DNA of 64,000 nucleotides from Flavobacterium solisilvae (lineage in GTDB: Bacteria > Bacteroidota > Bacteroidia > Flavobacteriales > Flavobacteriaceae), in contig NZ_JAAMPT010000206.1 in assembly GCF_012911605.1 (NCBI RefSeq), positions 62,001-126,000 of the forward strand, written 5' to 3'. Under the pieces are notes generated by a model, which saw only the letters and a list, made by a program, of their open reading frames with translations, did not search any database and was not told the origin of the DNA. The translations under genes and the position numbers were made by a program. The stretch's first letter is position 1. Every line of letters begins with the position of its first letter. Shown one piece after another: positions 18,655 through 26,788 of the stretch.

Positions 18655-19408
18655 ATTCTTGCTTCTTTTTTGGTTGTTATTTTCTGTTTCCGTTTGGTCG
18701 CAGGATTCTTTGGCTGTTGCCAAAAAAGATTCTGTGGTTTTTACCGAAAAAGACATTCTTGTTGATACCAATTCTGAAGTTTCACAACCCAAATTTGAAA
18801 CCAATTTCAAAGAAAAATATAAATCTTCTGAATTTCAATACGAAGCAAAAATCACCGAAAAATCACTTTGGGATAAATTCAAAGAATGGTTAGCCTATTG
18901 GTTCAAAAAGTTTTTTGGACTTTCGAACATGAATGTTTCTCAAAAATATGTTGAATATACGCTGAAAACATTGGCAGTTTTAATTGTTTGCTATGTTATT
19001 TATATGATAACCAAACTAATTTTAAACAAAGAAGGTCAATGGATTTTTGGGAAATCAACCACCAAAAAGATTTACACCGATGAGGAAATCGAAAAAAATC
19101 TAACGCGTATTGATTTTGAAAAATTAATCAAGCAAACTTTACAAGACGGAAATCATCGTTTGGCAATTCGTTACTATTATTTGTTTGTTTTAAAACGTCT
19201 TTCCGAAAAAGAAATCATCGATTGGAATGCCGAAAAAACCAATACCGATTATTTATACGAAATAAAATCAGCCGATTTAAAAACTGATTTTCAATACCTT
19301 TCTTATTTGTACAACTACATTTGGTATGGCGAATTTGAAATGACCGAAGAAAGCTTTTTACAAGCTAAAAATGCATTTGAAAAAACCCTTCAATCGCTAA
19401 AAAAATGA
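18647..19408 (+). CDS. DUF4129-containing membrane protein
   Basis: A protein of 253 residues from GTG 18647 (TTG 18641 is the alternative; both overlap the previous gene). It has a signal peptide (NKFLLLFWLLFSVSVWSQ), a periplasmic stretch, one membrane helix (TLAVLIVCYVIYMITKLIL) near residue 115 and a cytoplasmic DUF4129 domain: DFEKLIKQTLQDGNHRLAIRYYYLFVLKRLSEKEIIDWNAEKTNTDYLYEI and YLYNYIWYGEF. DUF4129 resembles the C-terminal region of some transglutaminase-linked membrane proteins and is typically encoded with MoxR and DUF58 genes. Its function is unknown. Confidence 0.8.
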   Translation: MNKFLLLFWLLFSVSVWSQDSLAVAKKDSVVFTEKDILVDTNSEVSQPKFETNFKEKYKSSEFQYEAKITEKSLWDKFKEWLAYWFKKFFGLSNMNVSQKYVEYTLKTLAVLIVCYVIYMITKLILNKEGQWIFGKSTTKKIYTDEEIEKNLTRIDFEKLIKQTLQDGNHRLAIRYYYLFVLKRLSEKEIIDWNAEKTNTDYLYEIKSADLKTDFQYLSYLYNYIWYGEFEMTEESFLQAKNAFEKTLQSLKK

Positions 19409-20607
19409 GTAGAACATTAAAAATATATGTTTTCTTTTTGCTGATACTGATTGTTGGCGTAATCTATATTGATGCTGTTCGACCAAAACCAGTCGATTGG
19501 TCACCAAGTTATTTGTTGAAAGATAAAATTCCGTTTGGATTGTATGTTTTTAACGAAGAACACAAAGCGTTGTTGAAAAATCAAAACGTCGAAAAAGTTA
19601 GCCAAACGTTTTATGAAGCTTTTGAACCTAATTATTATGATGACGATACCTTAAATGTTTACACCAAAAGAGGAACAATTCTTAATATTTGCGACGAATA
19701 TGTAATCGATGACCAATCAACTCAAGAGATTTTGTACTATGTCGCCGAAGGAAACAATGCGTTTTTAAGTGTTGAACGTTTGCCAAAAACATTGATTGAT
19801 ACCTTAAAATTAGAATTGGGTGCAAACCCTAATTTCTCAAAAGAAACACAAGTTTGGTTATCAAATTCAACTTTGGGTAGCAAAAAATACACTTTAAATA
19901 AAGGTGATAATCCTTTGGCATTCTCAAAAATCGACACACTTAAAACTACCGTTTTAGGTTATCAAGGAACTGAAAAAGAGAAAAAAATCAACTTTATCAA
20001 AATACCTTATGGCAACGGATTTTTCTTCATTCATTTGCAACCGGTTGCGTTCACCAATTATCATTTACTAAAAGATAACAATGCTGAATATGCCGAAAAA
20101 GTGTTGTCTTACTTGCCTAAAGATGATGTTTACTGGTTAGTCAAAGACCAATCAAGTTTGGTACAATCCTATTCGCCAATGCGTTATATTTTAAGCCAAC
20201 CAGCATTAAAATGGGCTTGGTATATTTTCTTAATTGGAATTGTAATTTTCATGATTTTCAACGCCAAAAGAAGACAACGCGTTATTCCAATTATAAAACC
20301 ATTGCCCAATACAACCGTAGATTTTACAAAAACCATCGGAAATTTATATTATCAAGAAGGAAATCATCAAAATATAATTGACAAAAAAATAATTTATTTC
20401 CTCGAAAGAGTTCGAAACGAATATTTAATGGATACGTCAAATCTCGATGAAAATTTCATTAAAAAATTACAATTAAAAACCGGTAAAGACCTAAAAGATA
20501 TTGAACACTTGGTATATTTGATAAATTATCAGCGACGAAGCTACCATCAAAGTATCGAAAGTGATCTAATCGAAATCAATAACGCAATAGAAAAAATTAT
20601 CAACTAA
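19405..20607 (+). CDS. DUF4350-containing membrane protein
   Basis: A protein of 400 residues overlapping the previous gene by ATGA. An N-terminal helix (LKIYVFFLLILIVGVIYIDAV) precedes a periplasmic domain with SYLLKDKIPFGLYVFNEE and NICDEYVIDDQSTQEILYYVAEGNNAFLSV, matching the DUF4350 pattern. It resembles a glutamine-amidotransferase-like fold without clear catalytic residues. A second helix (WAWYIFLIGIVIFMIFNA) near residue 275 is followed by a cytoplasmic helical domain. The operon context predicts that it docks with MoxR and the DUF58 protein. The stop overlaps the MoxR start by one base (TAATG). Confidence 0.8.
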   Translation: MSRTLKIYVFFLLILIVGVIYIDAVRPKPVDWSPSYLLKDKIPFGLYVFNEEHKALLKNQNVEKVSQTFYEAFEPNYYDDDTLNVYTKRGTILNICDEYVIDDQSTQEILYYVAEGNNAFLSVERLPKTLIDTLKLELGANPNFSKETQVWLSNSTLGSKKYTLNKGDNPLAFSKIDTLKTTVLGYQGTEKEKKINFIKIPYGNGFFFIHLQPVAFTNYHLLKDNNAEYAEKVLSYLPKDDVYWLVKDQSSLVQSYSPMRYILSQPALKWAWYIFLIGIVIFMIFNAKRRQRVIPIIKPLPNTTVDFTKTIGNLYYQEGNHQNIIDKKIIYFLERVRNEYLMDTSNLDENFIKKLQLKTGKDLKDIEHLVYLINYQRRSYHQSIESDLIEINNAIEKIIN

Positions 20608-21620
20608 TGGAAAATAGTGAAAACTTCGAAAATATCGAAAGCAACGAAAATCTAAATTTTCAATCGAGAATAAATTTGGAACCGCTTCGTGAAAGTATTG
20701 ATAAAATAAAAGCCGAAATGGAGACCGTAATCGTTGGTCAACACAAAATGATTGACCAATTGTTAGTGGCAATTTTAGCCAATGGACACGTTTTAATTGA
20801 AGGCGTTCCTGGCGTTGCAAAAACCATGACTTCAAAGATTATTGCCAAAACACTTTCGGTTGGTTTCAGCCGAATTCAGTTTACGCCCGATTTGATGCCG
20901 TCGGATATTTTGGGAACTTCGGTTTTCGACTTAAAAAAATCAGAATTTGAATTCAAAAAAGGTCCAATTTTTTCCAATTTAATTCTAATTGACGAAATCA
21001 ATCGTGCGCCAGCAAAAACACAAGCAGCATTGTTTGAGGTAATGGAAGAACGTCAAATTACTATCGACGGACATTCATTTCAATTGGACAAACCATTTAT
21101 CGTTTTGGCTACTCAAAATCCAATCGAACAAGAAGGAACATATCGTTTACCAGAAGCACAATTAGATCGTTTTATTTTCAAAATCAACATTGATTATCCA
21201 AAGTTAGACGAAGAAATCAGCATCATTCAACGTGAACATACGCTTCAAAATACTGGAAAATTAGAACACATCAAAGCCGTGCTTTCTGCTTCAGATATTA
21301 TGAATTATCAATCATTGGTAAAACAAATTATTGTAGAACCAAACTTGCTGGAATACATCGCCAAATTGGTTGTAAACACTCGTGAAAATGCGTTTTTATA
21401 CCTTGGTGCATCGCCTAGAGCTTCGATTGCTATTTTGAATGCTGCCAAAGGTTTTGCTGCCATTCGTGGTCGTGACTTTGTTACGCCAGAAGACATAAAA
21501 GAAGCGGCAATTCCAGTTTTGCAACATAGAGTTATCGTAACTCCAGAACGCGAAATGGAAGGTTTAACCAGCGTTGAAATCATAAAACAAATTATAGAGA
21601 GTATTGAAATTCCGAGGTAA
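20607..21620 (+). CDS. MoxR-family AAA+ ATPase
   Basis: A 337-residue AAA+ protein. Walker A is EGVPGVAKT (around residue 71), Walker B LILIDEINRAPAKTQAALFEVMEERQIT, sensor 1 VLATQNPIEQEGTYRLPEAQLDRF, and sensor 2 ASPRASIAIL. MoxR ATPases act as chaperones that assemble or activate VWA-domain partners, and the DUF58 protein encoded downstream is the usual partner. It is the fifth gene of the SpoIIM operon. A 106-base gap with degenerate repeat sequence separates it from the DUF58 gene. Confidence 0.92.
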   Translation: MENSENFENIESNENLNFQSRINLEPLRESIDKIKAEMETVIVGQHKMIDQLLVAILANGHVLIEGVPGVAKTMTSKIIAKTLSVGFSRIQFTPDLMPSDILGTSVFDLKKSEFEFKKGPIFSNLILIDEINRAPAKTQAALFEVMEERQITIDGHSFQLDKPFIVLATQNPIEQEGTYRLPEAQLDRFIFKINIDYPKLDEEISIIQREHTLQNTGKLEHIKAVLSASDIMNYQSLVKQIIVEPNLLEYIAKLVVNTRENAFLYLGASPRASIAILNAAKGFAAIRGRDFVTPEDIKEAAIPVLQHRVIVTPEREMEGLTSVEIIKQIIESIEIPR

Positions 21621-21664
21621 AATAGTGATTAGTAAATAGTGAATAGTAAAAAGCCAACACATTG

Positions 21665-21711
21665 TCACCATAGTTTATACAGAGCGAAGTCGAAGTACAG
21701 TCGAAGGGCAA
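21665..21711. repeat. Degenerate dispersed repeat between moxR and DUF58 genes
   Basis: The gap holds TGTCACCATAG (from about 21663), then GAGCGAAGTCGAAGTA and CAGTCGAAGGGCAAA. These are decayed forms of the GAGC-AAGTCGAAG words in the repeats at 1225 and 31246. It lies within an otherwise tight operon, so it probably inserted between the two genes. Confidence 0.4.
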
Positions 21712-21726
21712 AACAGAAATAAAAAA

Positions 21727-23058
21727 ATGAAATTTTTCAAACAATTATATATCAACAATTTCTTTTTCTACTTGCTAATTGGCATTGTAGCTTTGTTTTG
21801 TTTGGCGTTTATGTTTCCATCGCTTTACAACGCAACATGGTATATTTTGCTTGGAATAATGGTGTTTTTTGTTTTGGATGTTATCATTCTTTTTAGTTCC
21901 AAAAACGGAGTTGATGCCGATAGAACAATGCCCGAAAAATTGTCGAATGGCGATGAAAATCCAATCGTTTTAACACTAAAAAACTTTTATACTTTCCCGA
22001 TTAACGTAAAAATTATTGACGAAATTCCAGAACAGTTTCAAGAGCGAAATTTTGAACTGAAACGCAAAATAAAAACCGCTTCGCAAGATGAGTTTCAATA
22101 CTATTTAAGACCAACGCAACGTGGCGAATATCGTTTTGGAAGTTTGAATGTATATGTTTCTTCTCCTTTGAAATTGATTTCTAAACGTTATAAATTTTGT
22201 TCGGATGTAATGGTGCCAACCTATCCATCGTACATTCAATTGAGAAAATACGATTTGATTGCGTTTTCAAATAATTTATTCCAATATGGTGTGAAAAAAA
22301 TTCGCCGAATTGGTCACACTATGGAATTTGAACAAATCAAAGAATACGTTCCTGGCGATGACATCAGAACCTTGAATTGGAAAGCTACAGCTAAGAAAAA
22401 CAGCTTGATGGTTAATCAATTTCAAGACGAAAAATCGCAAAATATTTATATGGTTATCGACAAAGGCAGAACGATGAAAATGCCTTTTAACGGAATGAGT
22501 TTGCTTGATTACGCTATCAATGCAACGCTGGTAATGTCGAATGTAATTTTGAAAAAACAAGACAAAGCCGGAATGTTTTCGTTTTCAAAAAAAGTGGATA
22601 ATCGTGTCGTAGCCGAAAAACGAACTTCGCAAATGCAAAAAATTCTAGAAAATCTGTACAACGTAAAAACTGATTTTTTTGAAAGCGATTATTCTCGATT
22701 GTATGCTGATATCAAGAAAAACATCAACCAACGAAGTTTAATTATTCTCTACACCAATTTTGAAACTTTGGATGGATTACATCGTCAAATGCCATATTTA
22801 AAAGGAATTGCCAAAAGCCATTTAGTAGTAGTTGTCTTTTTTCAAAATACCGAATTGTATCAAATCACCAATAAAAAAACCGAAACTATTCAGGAAGTTT
22901 ACGATAAAGTCATAGCCGAAAAATTCATTTTCGAGAAAAAACTCATCGTTACCGAACTCAAAAAATATGGTATTCATTCGGTATTAACGCAACCCGAAAA
23001 CTTAACTTTGGATACAATTAATAAATATTTAGAGATTAAAGCGAGAGGAATTTTATGA
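21727..23058 (+). CDS. DUF58/VWA-like domain protein
   Basis: A 443-residue protein with two N-terminal membrane helices (FFFYLLIGIVALFCLAFMF and WYILLGIMVFFVLDVIILF), then a beta-rich region (ENPIVLTLKNFYTFPINVKIIDEIP). The DUF58 core follows: RRIGHTMEFEQIKEYVPGDDIRTLNWKATAKKNSLMVNQFQDE, with the G-D-x-x-R-x-x-N-W-K-A-x-A signature. The C-terminal half contains NIYMVIDKGRTM, resembling the metal-ion site of a VWA domain with an altered DxSxS. It is the expected MoxR partner. Its stop is followed by a possible 10-bp-stem hairpin (23051-23078) without a T tract. Confidence 0.88.
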   Translation: MKFFKQLYINNFFFYLLIGIVALFCLAFMFPSLYNATWYILLGIMVFFVLDVIILFSSKNGVDADRTMPEKLSNGDENPIVLTLKNFYTFPINVKIIDEIPEQFQERNFELKRKIKTASQDEFQYYLRPTQRGEYRFGSLNVYVSSPLKLISKRYKFCSDVMVPTYPSYIQLRKYDLIAFSNNLFQYGVKKIRRIGHTMEFEQIKEYVPGDDIRTLNWKATAKKNSLMVNQFQDEKSQNIYMVIDKGRTMKMPFNGMSLLDYAINATLVMSNVILKKQDKAGMFSFSKKVDNRVVAEKRTSQMQKILENLYNVKTDFFESDYSRLYADIKKNINQRSLIILYTNFETLDGLHRQMPYLKGIAKSHLVVVVFFQNTELYQITNKKTETIQEVYDKVIAEKFIFEKKLIVTELKKYGIHSVLTQPENLTLDTINKYLEIKARGIL

Positions 23059-23089
23059 GTTTTTATCTACTCATAAAAGTATAAAAAAG

Positions 23090-23097
23090 TAAATTTG
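23090..23097 (+). promoter_or_regulatory. Candidate -7 box of the restriction-modification cassette
   Basis: TAAATTTG matches TAnnTTTG exactly and lies 33 bases before the endonuclease ATG at 23131. It suggests that the cassette carries its own promoter. There is no obvious TTG at -33. Confidence 0.4.
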
Positions 23098-23130
23098 TAG
23101 ATTGCAAATAAACCTATACACATATTACTA

Positions 23131-23766
23131 ATGGAAGAATTAATTCAAAGTATAAAAAATTTAGCAGAAGTATATTCAGCTAATTTAAAAGGAAAAATTG
23201 AGGCAAGGACAGAAGAAATGAAAGCTGACGATAATTCTCATTACCTTATTTATCGTGTTTTAGGGATTACTTTTGAACAAGGACAACTTATCGATTCATA
23301 TCAAAATACTGGTCGATTCTTATATAAATATGCAGGTTCATTTCTTGAAGAAGCCGCAACTTTATGTTTAAATCACAAATTCCCTGATGGAATAAAAACT
23401 AAAATCGAAAACACTCTTGGACAACGTCCAAAAACATTTGAAATTGACTTTTTAAATTCTAAAGATGCAATTGAGGTTAAATGGAGAGATGCAACAACTG
23501 ATGGCGACCACATCACAAAAGAACACACCAGAGTTAAAGTAATCCGAGAACACGGATTAAAACCAATTCGAATAATGTTTTATTATCCTCAAAGAGAACA
23601 AGCAATCAAAATTCAAGAAACCCTTAAAACCCTTTATGCAGGAATTAAAGGTGAATATTACGGCGGTGATGAAGCTTGGGAATATTTAAAAAAATATTCT
23701 GGAGTTGACTTAAAAGCTATTTTAACAGAAATTGCTAACGAAAGAACACCCGAAAATGGAAACTAA
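23131..23766 (+). CDS. Type II restriction endonuclease, ApaLI-like
   Basis: A 211-residue protein. The block DNSHYLIYRVLGI, the sequence YQNTGRFLYKYAGSFLEEAA and the segment WRDATTDGDHITKEHTRVKVI match what I remember of the ApaLI-type restriction endonuclease family, whose prototype cuts GTGCAC. The catalytic PD-(D/E)xK site is visible as FEIDFLNSKDAIEVKW: D106, then E115 and K117. The partner methyltransferase gene overlaps its 3' end by 11 bases, as in many compact type II systems. The recognition site of this particular enzyme cannot be read from sequence alone. Confidence 0.78.
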   Translation: MEELIQSIKNLAEVYSANLKGKIEARTEEMKADDNSHYLIYRVLGITFEQGQLIDSYQNTGRFLYKYAGSFLEEAATLCLNHKFPDGIKTKIENTLGQRPKTFEIDFLNSKDAIEVKWRDATTDGDHITKEHTRVKVIREHGLKPIRIMFYYPQREQAIKIQETLKTLYAGIKGEYYGGDEAWEYLKKYSGVDLKAILTEIANERTPENGN

Positions 23767-24952
23767 CAAAATTATTCATGGAAATTGTGTTGAAAAACTC
23801 AAAGAAATTGAAGACAATAAAATTGACTTAATTTACTTTGATCCACCATTTTTTACTCAAAAAAAGCATTCGCTTACAAATAAAGATAGTTCTAAAACTT
23901 ATGAATTTGATGATAAGTATAACTCCATTGATGATTATTTATCACTAATAGAAAATGTCTTAGAACAATCAAAAAGAATTTTAAAAAATTCAGGTAGTGT
24001 TTTTTTGCATTGTGATAAAACTGCTTCTCATAATATTAGAGTTGTTTTAGATAAAGTTTTTGGGCGTGAAAACTTCCAAAGTGAAATTATTTGGTCATAC
24101 AAAAGATGGTCAAACTCAAAAAAAGGGCTTTTAAATTCTCATCAAGTAATTTTATTTTACTCAAAAACTCAAGACTTCAAGTTCAACACAATTTATACGG
24201 AATATTCTGCTACAACAAATCTTGATCAGATTTTACAAGATAGAGAAAGAAACGAAAACGGGAAATCCGTGTATAAAAGAGACGGAAATGGAAATCCAAT
24301 TTTAGGTAAAGAAAAAAAAGGTGTACCACTTTCTGATGTATGGGAAATTCCATACTTAAACCCTAAAGCAAAAGAAAGAACTGGTTATCCTACTCAAAAA
24401 CCTGTGCTACTTCTAAATCAAATTCTGAATATTGCAACAGATGAAGGAGATTTAGTACTTGATCCATTCTGTGGAAGCGGAACAACTTGTGTATCTGCAA
24501 AATCATTAAAAAGAAATTTTATTGGTATTGATATTTCTATAGATGCGATTGAACTAGCAAATTCACGATTAGAAGAAATGATTATTTCAGAATCTAATTT
24601 ACTAAATAAAGGAACTAATGAATATTTTGAAAAAACAGAAAAAGAACTTGCAATTTTACAAAATATAAATGCTTTTCCTGTTCAACGTAATTCTGGAATT
24701 GATGGGTTTTTAAAGGAACATTGTGACGGAATACCTGTGCCTGTCAAAATTCAAGGAGAATATGAAACCATTGAAAGTGCAATTGAAAAATTAGAGAAAG
24801 CTTCAATGGGTAAAAACTACAATACAAAAATTGTAATTCAAACTAAAGAAACAGGAGTTAGCAGACTTTTTGACTTTCAGACTGATGTGATAATTATAAA
24901 ATCACTTGAATTACAAACAAAACATATTATAAAAGGAACTACAAATGCATAA
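23756..24952 (+). CDS. DNA methyltransferase of the RM cassette (N4/N6 type)
   Basis: A protein of 398 residues from ATG 23756. Motif IV DPPFF (29-33) comes before motif I DPFCGSGTT (236-244), the beta-class order of N6-adenine or N4-cytosine methyltransferases. The TRD lies between them, including WSYKRWSNSKKGLLNSHQ, and YPTQKPVLLLNQIL is the conserved motif X region. After the catalytic domain comes an extra domain (about 300-398) with FPVQRNSGIDGFLKEHCDGIPVPVKIQ, which I recall from other methyltransferases and which looks like a degenerate PD-(D/E)xK fold. It protects host DNA from the overlapping endonuclease. An earlier in-frame TTG at 23732 is less likely. Confidence 0.88.
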   Translation: METNKIIHGNCVEKLKEIEDNKIDLIYFDPPFFTQKKHSLTNKDSSKTYEFDDKYNSIDDYLSLIENVLEQSKRILKNSGSVFLHCDKTASHNIRVVLDKVFGRENFQSEIIWSYKRWSNSKKGLLNSHQVILFYSKTQDFKFNTIYTEYSATTNLDQILQDRERNENGKSVYKRDGNGNPILGKEKKGVPLSDVWEIPYLNPKAKERTGYPTQKPVLLLNQILNIATDEGDLVLDPFCGSGTTCVSAKSLKRNFIGIDISIDAIELANSRLEEMIISESNLLNKGTNEYFEKTEKELAILQNINAFPVQRNSGIDGFLKEHCDGIPVPVKIQGEYETIESAIEKLEKASMGKNYNTKIVIQTKETGVSRLFDFQTDVIIIKSLELQTKHIIKGTTNA

Positions 24953-24966
24953 CTAATGTTTGTTTT

Positions 24967-25755
24967 ATGAAACAAATCACTTCAGCACAAAATCCTTTCA
25001 TAAAATCATTGGTTTTACTACAAGAAAAAGCCAAAGCTCGAAAGCAATCGGGAACATTTTTAATTGAAGGAATTCGTGAAATTGAATTGGCAATCAAAGG
25101 AAATTATGAAATTGAGACTATTTTAATTTGTTTTGAAGTCATTGACAAATCTTTCAATCCTTCCATCTTTCAATCTTTAAACACCATTGAAATCTCCAAA
25201 GAAGTATATCAAAAACTCGCTTATCGCGATACAACCGAAGGAATTATTGCCGTTGCAAAAACCAAATCACATCAACTTCTTGACTTACAACTTCCCGAAA
25301 ATCCGTTGATTTTAGTGATGGAAAGTATCGAAAAACCTGGAAATATTGGCGCAATGCTTCGAACCTGTGATGCCGCAAAAGTTGATGCTGTGATTATCGC
25401 CAATCCAAAAACCGATTTGTATAATCCAAATATGATTCGTTCCAGCGTTGGTTGTTTGTTCACCACTCAAATTGCAACAGCTTCTACTGAAGAAACCATT
25501 GCTTTTTTACAACAAAATAACATCAATTTTTACAGCGCAACGTTGCAAAATTCAACGCCATATCATACTCAGAATTTCACCAAACCAACAGCTTTAGTCG
25601 TTGGCACAGAAGCAACTGGACTAACTGAACCTTGGCGTGAAAAAGCCACACAAAATATCATTATTCCAATGCAAGGCGAAATCGACAGTATGAACGTTTC
25701 TGTTGCAGCAGCGATTTTACTTTTTGAAGCCAAAAGACAACGAGATTTTAAATAA
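24967..25755 (+). CDS. TrmH/SpoU family RNA 2'-O-methyltransferase
   Basis: A 262-residue protein. The N-terminal substrate-binding domain reads ITSAQNPFIKSLVLLQEKAKARKQSGTFLIEGIREIELA. The SPOUT knot has all three motifs: motif 1 LILVMESIEKPGNIGAMLRTCDAAKVDAVII, motif 2 ALVVGTEATGLTEPW, and motif 3 IIIPMQGEIDSMNVSVAAAILLFEA. It methylates a ribose 2'-OH in rRNA or tRNA using SAM; the exact nucleotide cannot be told from sequence. Its start is 14 bases after the methyltransferase gene, but it is a housekeeping gene and not part of the RM system. Confidence 0.9.
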   Translation: MKQITSAQNPFIKSLVLLQEKAKARKQSGTFLIEGIREIELAIKGNYEIETILICFEVIDKSFNPSIFQSLNTIEISKEVYQKLAYRDTTEGIIAVAKTKSHQLLDLQLPENPLILVMESIEKPGNIGAMLRTCDAAKVDAVIIANPKTDLYNPNMIRSSVGCLFTTQIATASTEETIAFLQQNNINFYSATLQNSTPYHTQNFTKPTALVVGTEATGLTEPWREKATQNIIIPMQGEIDSMNVSVAAAILLFEAKRQRDFK

Positions 25756-25771
25756 TTAAAATCAACCTTGA

Positions 25772-25886
25772 TTTGAGATTCCTACGGAATGACAAGTTTG
25801 CGATTAATATTGAAGATGTAAAAGATATTATTTTGAAACAAGAAGCTAATTCAAAGCACAATTTGTCATTCCGTAGGAATCTCAAA
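25772..25886. repeat. Inverted-repeat element A (115 bp, MITE-like)
   Basis: The ends are inverted repeats matching at 24 of 25 positions: the left end starts TTTGAGATTCCTACGGAATG and the right end is its reverse complement (25862-25886). The ~65-base centre is rich in A and T. A second homologous copy lies at 26649-26759, so the two flank the L,D-transpeptidase gene. No transposase is present nearby. Confidence 0.8.
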
Positions 25887-25908
25887 CAACTAAAATTAAT
25901 TATATAAA

Positions 25909-26619
25909 ATGAAATTGAAACTGATTTACATTCTACTTACCGCCATTTTATTTTTGGTTCTTTATCTAATGAAAAGCCAAATCATTAGTTTATTTTTTTC
26001 ATCAAAAGAAAAGCAATCTGTAGAAAGTATCGCTAAAAAATACAATTCAAAAGTTGAAAATTCGCTAAAAAATGCTTTTGAGAAAACCAATATTGATAGT
26101 ACTGATTTCGAAATGGCAATTCTTGCTTTCAAAAAAGAACAAATTTTGGAGGTTGTAGTTCGAAAAAATGAAACCGAAAACTGGAAATTACTGAAAATGT
26201 ATCCTTTTACAGCATTCAGCGGAAAAATTGGTCCGAAACTAAAAAATGGCGACAAGCAAGTTCCCGAAGGTATTTATCAAATGGAATATTTGAACCCAAA
26301 CAGCAAATATCATCTTTCGATTAAAGTAAATTATCCAAACGCATTTGATGAAGAAAAAGCAAAACTAGATAGACGAACCGATTTAGGTGGCGACATTATG
26401 ATACATGGAAAAAGTGTAACCATTGGTTGCATTCCTGTTGGCGACAAAAACATTGAAGAAATTTTTATTTTAGCAACCAAAACTAAAAACAAGCATTTCC
26501 CGATTATCATTGCGCCACACGATTTTAGAACTAACAAAACATTTCCAAAAATCGAAGCTATTTCTTGGGAAAATGAATTATATGAAAACATTTCAAAGGA
26601 ACTCACTAACTTTGAATAA
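25909..26619 (+). CDS. L,D-transpeptidase (YkuD/YafK-like)
   Basis: A 236-residue protein with an N-terminal membrane anchor (KLIYILLTAILFLVLYLMKSQ). The catalytic core runs from about residue 95: AFSGKIGPKLKNGDKQVPEGIYQME, then GDIMIHGKSVTIGCIPVGD. That contains the HG...GC motif with H166 and the nucleophile C174. Such enzymes form 3-3 cross-links in peptidoglycan or attach proteins to it, acting in the periplasm. The pattern is closest to the YafK-like branch. The gene sits alone between two copies of a 111-115 bp inverted-repeat element. Confidence 0.88.
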   Translation: MKLKLIYILLTAILFLVLYLMKSQIISLFFSSKEKQSVESIAKKYNSKVENSLKNAFEKTNIDSTDFEMAILAFKKEQILEVVVRKNETENWKLLKMYPFTAFSGKIGPKLKNGDKQVPEGIYQMEYLNPNSKYHLSIKVNYPNAFDEEKAKLDRRTDLGGDIMIHGKSVTIGCIPVGDKNIEEIFILATKTKNKHFPIIIAPHDFRTNKTFPKIEAISWENELYENISKELTNFE

Positions 26620-26648
26620 TTAAATTTTAAAACATTACACAAATTTTT

Positions 26649-26759
26649 AGATTCCTACGGAATGACAAGTTTGCGGTTAATTATGAATATGAAAACTAGA
26701 ATTAGTATTTAGAAATAAAAAGCAACTTCTAAGCACAGTTTGTCATTTCGTAGGAATCT
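26649..26759. repeat. Inverted-repeat element B (111 bp, MITE-like)
   Basis: This copy is in the same orientation as element A. The left end AGATTCCTACGGAATGACAA (26649-26668) pairs with the right end TTGTCATTTCGTAGGAATCT with two mismatches at most. The interior resembles element A (TTTGCGGTTAAT on the left, AAGCACAG before the right arm). It ends 29 bases before the serine hydrolase ATG. Confidence 0.8.
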
Positions 26760-26788
26760 CATACATTAAAAAAATAACAACAAGAATA

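Noticed and set aside
23051..23078. Hairpin after the DUF58 gene as a terminator
   Set aside because: A 10-bp stem exists but no T run follows on the plus strand; an A-rich stretch does. Function unclear, so not annotated as a terminator.
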